DNA of 41,549 nt from Chromera velia (Eukaryota > Sar > Chromeraceae): NCBI GenBank assembly GCA_018398765.1, contig JAHBMJ010005204.1:7309-48857 (forward strand), in the 5' to 3' direction. This document shows, in pieces, positions 33,588 to 41,549 of the stretch. The notes below the pieces were generated by a model that did no database searches, was not told where the DNA came from, and saw nothing but the letters and a program-made list of their open reading frames with translations. The number at the start of each line of letters is the position of its first letter. Within the stretch, counting starts at the first letter, position 1. The translations under genes and the position numbers were made by a program.

Positions 33588-35210
33588 CTATTGTACTTGA
33601 ATGTTCACTATGCTGTTCCCCTTTTCTGCCTTCCCCTGTCCCTCCCCAGAGCTTGGGGCAAAGTAGCCTAGAAAATAGCGGTTACCCGCAATCACCCCCT
33701 GACTCAAGCGCTGGTCACTGCTCTTTAATAGGGCAATGCCATTCTCTAGGCCATGCTCCTCCCCCTTGTCCTGTCCTTCCGTGCCGACTGTGTCTTCTTC
33801 TGTAGACGCGTCTGTCTTCGTTTGCAAGGTAGTTTGGTTTTCACTACGGCAAATTGAATCTTTATATTTCTCCTTCACCCCCTCTCCCTGCACGCTCGCA
33901 GAGACCGATTTGCTTCTGTTGCTCACTGTTTCCCCTTGTTCCCACTTCTTTTCCTCAGTTCTCTCTCCTTCTGTCAAGTCCATGTTTTTTAAGCCTGTGC
34001 GAGATGGCACATGCAAGCCGTATTTCAGGTGTTTGCACCCCTTAAGCACTCCCGCATCTGAACTGTGTTCTGTTGTCGTTGGGAGTGGTTCGATCATACC
34101 ATCGAGTTGGACATCCACCGGTGTGTCCGCCTTCCCAATCGTGAATGTAAAAGGCAGTGTCCTCTCCCCGTCTGACTCCAAACTTCTCTCCCAGCCCCTG
34201 TTCCAAACCTTCCACCTCCTTCGTTCTGGTCTTGCTTTTCCTCCTCGCTTCCCCCTCTTTTTCTTGTTTTTTCTGCAACTACCTTCTGTTTTTGCACTTG
34301 TTCCTTCCACTTGCACGTTGTTGTCTGTTTTTTCTGTCCCTTTGCTTTCTTTATCTGTTTGTTCCACTTGTTTCAGTCGTTCATCTCTCCTTTCACTCAA
34401 TCTGTCAGTCTTCTTGTTGATCATTTGGTTGTCTCGTTATTTAATTGTTCTCTCACTTCTCCTTTCTATCATTCTGTCAATCCTTGCTTCAGTCATTCTG
34501 TCAACTCTTTCTTCAGTTATTCTGTCAATCCTTGTTTCAGTCATTCTGTCAATTCTTTCTTCAGTCATTCTGTCAATTCTTCCTTCAATCATTCTTTCAA
34601 TCCTTCCTTCAATCATTCTTTCAATCCTTCCTTCAATCTTCTTTTCAATCCTTCCTTCAATCATTCTTTCAATCCTTCCTTCAATCATTCTGTCCATCTT
34701 CTCTTCATTCATTCCTTCTTCTCCTTCTTACTCACTGCTGCTCATCTTTCTCTCTTTCGGTTTGCTTCTTTCTTTCTCTCCAACTCTGACCCACAGCGAA
34801 ATCTGAACTTGAACAGGCGGAGCTTGCTCGGCTCCCCACAGACTCAGTGCCTCGAAGACTTAGTCTGCAGGTTCTGCCAGTACAGTCTCTGGTTGTCCCA
34901 CTGCCAACACCCATTCAAGCCAGTCCCGCCTCTGCCTGAAGCAGCCCGTGTACAGGTCAAAGATCTCTACTCCTTCTCTCCAAGAGTGGACGTGAACAAC
35001 CCTCCCCGGCCTGTCTGCAGACCACGAAGGATTAAACACGACCCGATACCTGCCTCGAGAAACATTTGTCACCCTGCCTGCTGCAAACAAGTTGTGTGCT
35101 GGTCTGAGACTCCCGTTTCTAAATCCTCGTTGCTGTATTCCTTTGCGCTGTTCAAAGCCGAGCTGAGTCTCGAGGTGTTTCTGCTCGAAGGCATATGGAC
35201 TTTGTAACAT
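33588..35210 (-). pseudogene. Broken 1.6-kb reading frame between the 165-bp repeats
   Basis: One minus-strand frame runs from ATG 35210 to a stop at 33588, interrupted by TAA codons at 34862-34860, 34730-34728 and 34439-34437. The first part has globular composition (RVTNVSRGRYRVVFNPSWSA). The middle is a repeated 8-12-residue unit of the RMIEGRIE type (about 34700-34450). The last part is Lys/Glu/Thr-rich. No gag, protease or polymerase motif was recognised. Its position between direct repeats suggests a decayed mobile element; a decayed host gene is also possible. Confidence 0.4.
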
Positions 35211-35305
35211 GATCTGCTCTACTAACTCTACTCAACTCTCTGAGCAATCCGTCTAGTACACTGAAGATCATGTCAACGGTTCGAGCTCGCACCTGGAAGA
35301 GCACC

Positions 35306-35470
35306 ACCGAAAAGTTTCGAAAAGTTTCATGGTGTGTACTCAGTTCTAGGCTAGAGACGAGAGATTGTACGATGGAGTCAGCTTTACATAGGAGTTGATT
35401 GTTTCTACTTCGGAGATTCTGTCTGTTCTACCTCACTTTGTACTTCTGTACTTTGATTGATCAGACTTTT
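35306..35470. repeat. 165-bp dispersed direct repeat, copy 2
   Basis: It is the partner of 32835-32999 in the same orientation. On the minus strand it would be the leading copy before the broken frame. No target-site duplication around the pair was found. A TG...CA-bounded core of about 134 bases (TGATCAATC to ACACACCA on the minus strand) can be drawn inside it. Confidence 0.92.
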
Positions 35471-37480
35471 TAACTGTAGCGTAGGAGCGCGCAGGAGTCC
35501 GACTCTTCGAAGGTGTTTACCCCCCCCTTTCTGACCGATCTCATGAAATATGTATGAGGAGACGAGAGAGAATTTCTTCCTTGAGACTCTGACCACTGCA
35601 TTCATTCAGTCAGTATACATCTGATTCAAAGCGAGGAGCAAACAAGAATTAGAACTGCACTTACTTGACTCTTGAAAGGGGATCGAATAAAAAGTGAGGT
35701 AGAGTGGACTTGAGTGGACTAGCTGACTCTTCCCCTGACGAGTTCAGTCCATGATAAGAAACGATTAGAGGAAGGTCGCAGACTGCTGTTCCGGTGAATC
35801 AGATGCAAGAATGACTCATGCATATCACTTCATCAACCCCACATTCGGGAATGCAATTTAAGCCCGTCGATTTAATGCAGGACCACTTTGTCTGAAACGA
35901 TTTTTTTTTTAATAATATTAAAAAAATCGATCGATCTGTCTGCCTCTGTGCCCGTCTGTCTGTCTTTTAAAAGAGAACTCCGAAGAAGCGTATCGACCAG
36001 TCGACTCCAAGTCGGAGATGAGCTTGAACAGAACGATGCAAAAAAGATGAAGGAGAAGGGATCCTGCTTGAGGTAAAAAGCGGGCAATACTGTCAGGGGA
36101 AGTGGCGCAGCGCAATGAGGTGAGTGGGACACTAAAAAAACAGTGTGAACTCACTTGGCCGCACAGTCTGTTGTGTACGTCTCCTCTAAAAATCTGCAGC
36201 CATGGCAAAAGGCAGGAGAAGGGGGGCGGGAACAGAATACTGTTAGACATGCAAGCTCAACGTACAAACTTGCAATCAATAATCAAAGCAGCGAAACATA
36301 AAAGCTCCAATGACCACCGACTTAATGCCAAAGGGAGAGTGCGTTTCTGAGAGTGTCAGCAGGGAGGAAGGAGGGAGTGTGGACAAGTTTCCACTCGGAT
36401 GATCGAGTAGACAGAAAATAGAATACGCAATGTCATCTTAATTATATAAGAACATCACTGGTAGTGACGGAGTGAAAGCTCAGGCCCTGTAGGCAACAAA
36501 CCTGGTCAGCTTATTTATCGGCGGGGGTGAAGATTATTTTCGTACTTACACATGGTTACATACGTATATAGTACAGGAATTAAGTCAATTCGTTACAGGA
36601 TGAATTGAACATTGGGATCAGACACTGATGAAAAAAAACGTTGGCGAAATTGTGAGCAAACAAAGCCGACAAGTAACCGACAGAGCAAATCAAAGCCATT
36701 TAGAAGGAGGGCGAAGGAGAGGGCAACCCAAGGCGCTGCCGCAATACCATACAGGAACGAAAAAAAGTGAAGCGAAGAAAGGAATCAAACGGCTTACTAA
36801 GACCGTATATGTACGTATCTGCACCTCCTTTACCCTTTTCAACCCATCCCAAAAGGCCAAATAACCCCGAATGTTGTTGTGCTTGCTGTTGAAATTCAAT
36901 CCACTTCCTCGTTCATCTGTGATACACTAATATACCGGCAACGTTGTACTTGTTAGATATTCGTCAGAGAGTGCAGCAAGTGATACAGAAGCCTGATGGA
37001 AATCTGGTAATGCATGTCTGATGATGACTCTGATCACAAAAAAATCTGAGAAGAGGACAATTCATTAACGACGGATGCTGTTTCGTGCTGTTTCTTGACG
37101 TTTCTCGTGTGTGGACGATTGTGGACGAAAGTTGTGTTCAATGTGCGCGCGTTGCACGCTTTGGGCCGCGGGCTCGGCGGCGGTGAATTGCGGCAGGCGG
37201 CCCGCGGACGGCGCCGGCGCCGGCGGGTTAATTTGGCGTCGCGCGACAAAAAAAAAACCGTTTCATTCCTTGCACATCAATCGCATCAATTCAGATCCCA
37301 ATTTAAGAAATCTACATCATGACTTACTCAGATTGACTGTCAGATTGATCACTGTACGTGGTCTATAGACACCACCATGAAAACAAGTCTTCTGTCAAAC
37401 TGAGTCACTTTGTTTCTGTCAAAGCTTTCTGATTTGCACGATCGAATTGTTTACTCCAAGATTGACTCAAGTATGCACCA
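35471..37480. other. No confident gene
   Basis: Short open frames on both strands (for example 36628-36864 plus) have no recognised domain and no supporting splice context. An isolated CpG-rich island at about 37140-37250 sits in otherwise AT-rich DNA. No mobile-element ends were found. Confidence 0.4.
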
Positions 37481-37523
37481 AATGTTGGCCTCCACAGTGA
37501 GTCCACACATGAGCTTTCAGGAT

Positions 37524-38152
37524 GGGTGCCTCCTCTGAAAGCGCTTGGAGTCCCAGTTGAAGTCAATCAGTCGACTGATGCTCTTCTCATTCTTCCAAAG
37601 AAAGCAAAACAGGGAAAGATACGGCGACTGGCCGAGGAACAGCTGGCAACAACGTTCCCACAACCTCTTTACACGTTATTTCATCGGTCGATGCGCTGTC
37701 GCCCAGAAATGAAACCTTGACGCTCTCATTTTTGAGGACAAGGAATCCTCCTCTGCCTCTGCACCCGGGTGGCACTATGCGGAATGCATGTAGACCTTGA
37801 AAGATTGTTGCAACAGTCAGTCGGATGTATGGGTTACCGGCGGGATGCAACGATCATGTAGAGGCCTGTTTTTCTTTCTCGATTGACTTGAAAACAATCA
37901 AGAAAGCCACCCAGGATGCGTGGTATGTGTTCCTTTCGTTTTGAGGATTGTTGGGGCATTCGTCTTTCCTTGTGTTTCAAAAGCTGTTTGAAAGTTCAGG
38001 GAAGTGCCTTCCAAAGTACAACATCATACGTGCTCTGTTGGTGTTTGTTCCTTGCATACAGATGCCACCTTCCAAGATCCGCTGGTACTCCGAAACAGCC
38101 ACAGTGGAAAGAGACAGTGACGGCAAAGGCAGAATGTGCCAGAATGTCGCCC
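37524..38152 (+). other. Possible exons of an unrecognised plus-strand gene
   Basis: Three stretches look coding. One follows a TTTCAG at 37517-37522 and runs to about 37720. One follows a CAACAG before 37818 and runs to about 37923 (RMYGLPAGCNDHVEACFSFS). The third follows a CATACAG and runs from 38062 to a GTCAGT donor at 38153 (KIRWYSETATVERD). The joins could not be made uniquely in phase. A minus-strand frame (37850-37587) also has fair composition. No family was recognised. Confidence 0.25.
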
Positions 38153-38723
38153 GGTCAGTCCCGGCTGAGCCTGTTGATCGCATTTATGTGCGCACTGATG
38201 TGCCAGCAGCGTTTATAAAGAGCGTCTCCACTCTTTTCTTCGCCCACCAACCGACCCCTGATGCTTCTTCTGTTGCCCTACCCACCCTTTGGGCTTTTTC
38301 CTTGCCTCCATGGGGTCCTCCTTCTGGTTTGCTACTGCCTTTGCGTTCCCTCAGAGGATCCTCCCTCCAGTCTACCCTTGTTTGTGTGGCTTCGTCCGTT
38401 AGTCGCATGCTTGATGCCAACAAGCGATCCTATCTGACCTCCCCTTCCTGCTGCCAACAAGCGATCCTATCTGACCTCCCCTTCCTGCTCCTTCCTCACA
38501 TCGCCAAACCTTCTTTACCCTGACTGCAGGTATGTGTGTAAAGACGTCCTCCACTTTCAAAAAATAAGAGATGCCTCTCTTGTTCAGTCGCTCTCGGTGT
38601 GACTCACGGATGAGGAAGGACAAGGAGGAGAGTTCTCGACCACAGGGCAGTGCGCACTCAGTCAGTCGAGCGGTCAGTTGCTCGTCCCGTGCTCTGACGT
38701 GTTCGGTCTAATTTCGCTACATC

Positions 38724-39439
38724 ATGTCTGGTCTTTCTCTGTCTCGTCGTCCGGTGGAATTCGAAAGGCTCGGCGGAGAGACAGAGGGCGTCCTCACCTA
38801 CGCACGCGAAAGCATGTGCATGTAAGGACTGAATGAGAAGAGGGGCCCCCGACCATCCACTTTCACCCGCGAAAGCGAGAGCTGCAAGGGGGACATACTC
38901 AGTCCTCTATCCCTGTCTTTATTCTCCTGATTCGAGCCCTCATTCGTTCCCTCAGTCCCTCAGAGTCTGTGGATTCCTCCTCGGTACCTATCCTCTTGTT
39001 GATGGCCCCACGATTGAGATCCCTCGGCCAGAAACGAAACGAAAAGAAATTTAAAGAAAAAGAAAAAGGAGAACTCGAGTATCCGTGAGAGAGCTGGTGG
39101 AAACCAAAAAGGAGCAGACAACACAGGCCAACCAGTGTCGGATAAAGCTTCAGGAACAGTCGCGCAGGCTGGCCGTCACGCATTCCAATTCAGCTCGTTC
39201 TCCCTCCCTTCCTCCCTCTTCTTGGGGGGGTCGGCAAGTGTCCGTTTTTGCACCCCCTTTTTGTGTTCGATTGGGGGAGCAGCGGGCAGGCACTTCTCCT
39301 TTCCTCTCCCTGCCTGTGTCGCAGGAGGGAGAATGGAGGGTGCCCGGTTGCGCGAGAGCGGATCGCTGCACATGATACTCAATGCATGGATGGATGTTTT
39401 GTTCCCTCTTCTTGTCTCCCCTCCTACTTTCGTCTGCTC

Positions 39440-39489
<50 letters not shown>

Positions 39490-39795
39490 AGTGTGTATGT
39501 GTGTGTATGTGCATTTGTCTGTGTGTTTTCAAAAAATTATGTATGTGCTTCTTCGTCTCATTGACTGATGGTTGGTGCTGCAGGTGATCGACCAAAAGCA
39601 CAGAAGGACTGAACAACTGCAATGCTTCTATGCTCTGGCTGCAGGTATACAAAGAGAGACTTCACCCTAGACTTCACCGGATTCGTCGACGAGGAGGAGA
39701 AGAGAGAACCCTCGATTTGGAGTCTGGAGGCGTCGCATCCTCTCTCGGTCTGCATGCCCATCTTGGTGAGACTCATGGATGAACATAGAGAATGA
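38724..39795 (+). CDS. Small two-exon protein, unknown function
   Basis: Exon 1 38724-38821 starts at an ATG and ends at donor GTAAGG. Exon 2 starts at 39645 after GGCTGCAG. The phase-2 join gives Met-Tyr at the junction and a frame ending at TGA 39795, 82 residues in all (if the GTGAGA at 39766 is used as a donor, a further exon is needed). The product has no membrane segment. Features include FERLGGETEGVLTYARESM in exon 1 and YTKRDFTLDFTGFVDEEE in exon 2. No family was recognised. The intron contains a GC-poor tract and (GT)n at about 39441-39510. Confidence 0.45.
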
Positions 39796-40563
39796 AGGAA
39801 GAGAATATGATATTCTGGCAAAAGATGGACATAGCGGGAAGGCCTAGCACGGAACCTATCAATCAATCAATCATACCATCAATAAATATCATTTCTCACT
39901 ATTTCTCATATATTTAGTTATACTGTCATCATCATCATCATACGCCATCGCTATCGGCCCATAATAGGCATCTAACGTTCGGCAAGTCATAACACGCAAG
40001 GCAGATTATTAAATAATGGACCCTCATTTCGCAATATTTGGCAAATAGCTTAACAACTGCATTTCTGTATAACTTATGTATAAGTCTTATTCTAGGCTAG
40101 AATCCATGCATGTACATGCATGCATCATTGAAAATATAAGTGGAATTAAAATCAAATGGGATTCAAACCCTAGGATACGATAAGATAGGATTTTATATTC
40201 CGAGAATCTCCGCGGTCCACTGCCAGGTATCGGCTTGCACCAAGTTCATGCCAATCTAGAATCAAACCGTAGATCAAACTTGAAGTTGCTATAGTCCTAG
40301 GTATACTCAAGTTTCGTCAATTAAGTTGCAACATGATGCTAACATCAAGTTTCTAGTCAAATTTATTTTTAACGTATTTTTACGCTAGTTTTTACCTTTG
40401 TTTACTTACTGAATAAGTTACTAGATTCATTAGGATTGGGATTAGGATTTATGTCCGGATTATATCATATCCCAATGCCAAATCGGTGGCAGTGGCAAAT
40501 CCCAATGCCCTGGACTATATCATAGTCCCACCCCAATGCCAAATCATATATCATTTATTAATA
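39796..40563. other. AT-rich DNA with short CCCAATGCC repeats
   Basis: No gene was recognised. Around 40469-40545 the motif CCCAATGCCAAATC recurs in imperfect form. Short ATCA and CATCAT repeats occur near 39860-39945. Confidence 0.45.
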
Positions 40564-40707
40564 TTAGCGGCAAAAGTCACAGCAGCGTTTGCAAAAAGGT
40601 TCAGCTTCTTTTACAGTGGCGGATCGATACGTAAAGAGCTGGGCACCGCCAATTTTTAAGCAGCAGTCTTTTCTCATGTGGGCGGTGGCGCGGGTACTGG
40701 AGGCGGC

Positions 40708-41160
40708 GGTTTTTGTTTGAAGATGACGAGTGTCATTCCGTGCTTCTCCTTGGCCAAAATCGATCTGCATTCAGAGATTGAGAAACAAGGGGATCCAAAG
40801 CGACTGACTCCACACTAGGCGCCGGCTAGAGAGAAAAAAAAAAAAGTAGACGATTTGGGGAGACCTTTTTTTTTTTTTCTTTTTTACTTTTTGACCCTGA
40901 ACAACACTTGACAACAGATGTGCAACACACAAACAACACTTGTGCAACAGTTGGACAACAGTTGTTTGACTGAAAAAGAAAAAAAAAAAAAGTAGACGAT
41001 CTAGGGAGATCTTTTTTTTTTTTTTGTCTAGCCGGCGCCTAGACTCCACACAGAAATCGAGCGTCCAGCCCGGCAAGAGATTCAACACGTTTTCTTTTGC
41101 CTTGCTGGATGCACTGTCAGCGAAGTTTCGGACGCTCCTCGCAGCCGCAAACAAAAAGGG
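40708..41160 (-). pseudogene. Minus-strand open frame interrupted by element C
   Basis: Upstream of the insertion (about 41160-41051, minus strand) the frame encodes globular-looking sequence such as FADSASSKAKENVLNLLPG and ends CVES at the target site. Skipping the element and one target copy, the frame continues downstream of the site for about 23 codons to a TGA near 40730. The complete gene, its start and its function are unknown. It could be an exon or decayed sequence. Confidence 0.3.
40815..41042. mobile_element. CTAGGCG-family MITE-like element, copy C (228 bp)
   Basis: Ends CTAGGCGCCGGCTAGA (left) and its near-perfect complement (right) are bracketed by a perfect 8-bp target duplication, ACTCCACA, at 40807-40814 and 41043-41050. 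It shares CTAGGCG and the poly-A, spacer, poly-T plan with copies A and B but has a different inner terminal sequence. The two internal spacers (GTAGACGATTTGGGGAGA and GTAGACGATCTAGGGAGA) are near-identical direct repeats. The centre carries (ACAAC)-type repeats. Confidence 0.9.
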
Positions 41161-41549
41161 CAACGGCAAAGAGAAATGCAGTGGCACGAAAAAAAAAGGA
41201 AAGAAAGAAAGAAAGAAAAGAAAAAAAGCAAGCAAGGAAAAAACAAACAAACAAACAAAAAAGGAAAAGAGAAGGAAAGAACAAGAGAAGGGAGAAAGAG
41301 AGTAAGAGAGAACGGTAGAAGGAAGGGAAGAGGAAAAGAAAAAAACGGAAGAAAGAGCGAGCGAGCGAGCGCTGAAAGATAGAAAGACAGACTACACAGA
41401 CACAGAAAGACAGATCCTGACACAAAGAATGACACGCTGACACACAGGCATAGGCACGCACACGCACACGCACATACGCGCGCGCACACGCACGTATTCA
41501 TGGACAGAGAAGAACTGAGACACAGAGAGAAAGAACGATCGATCGGGGG
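41161..41549. repeat. Purine-rich low-complexity right edge
   Basis: AAAG, AAAC, GAGC, GACA and CACG short repeats run to the window edge. Open frames on either strand are compositional. No gene was recognised. Confidence 0.8.

Noticed and set aside
41082-41501. Minus-strand open frames of 118-139 codons at the right edge
   Set aside because: Phe/Leu/Ser-rich translations of purine-rich low-complexity DNA with no domain.

Overview
The window is nuclear DNA from a eukaryote with intron-rich genes. Introns are GT-AG, donors mostly fit GTNNGT, acceptors are almost all (T/C)GCAG, and di- and tetranucleotide microsatellites are extremely dense. The gene set and the style of the START-domain protein suggest an alveolate, most likely a chromerid alga such as Chromera velia. 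That assignment is inference from style, not proof. Sequence quality is imperfect: 267 Ns at 17561-17827 and one N at 24808.

I reassembled five genes exon by exon: a ROK-like sugar kinase-fold protein (1597-2772, +); the TFIIH core subunit Ssl1/p44 (14 exons, 15777 down to 8845, -); a START lipid-transfer-domain protein (7 exons, 16368-20171, +), head to head with SSL1; URM1 (4 exons, 25704 down to 24169, -), ending in the diagnostic Gly-Gly; and a four-helix SFT2-family vesicle-traffic protein (5 exons, 26578-31740, +). Two tRNA-Gly(GCC) genes sit between URM1 and SFT2. Less certain are a multi-pass membrane protein split by an in-frame TGA (3459-4904, -), a ubiquitin-like fragment gene (5649-7264, +), a small two-exon gene (38724-39795, +) and several hypothetical or broken frames.

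Mobile DNA is prominent. Three elements (7674-7917, 21913-23471, 40815-41042) share inverted termini beginning CTAGGCG and each has a perfect 8-bp target duplication. The largest carries a nested hAT-like element (22170-22933) with its own 8-bp duplication; skipping it joins a 94-codon frame. A 165-bp direct repeat (32835 and 35306) brackets a broken reading frame. A C2H2-finger frame without an ATG lies in SFT2 intron 3, inside (GTCT)n DNA.

The genes are housekeeping in character (transcription and repair, tRNA thiolation and urmylation, Golgi traffic, lipid transfer) and do not form one pathway. The more novel signals are the CTAGGCG element family and the tetranucleotide repeats that begin at splice donors and lie just upstream of splice acceptors.
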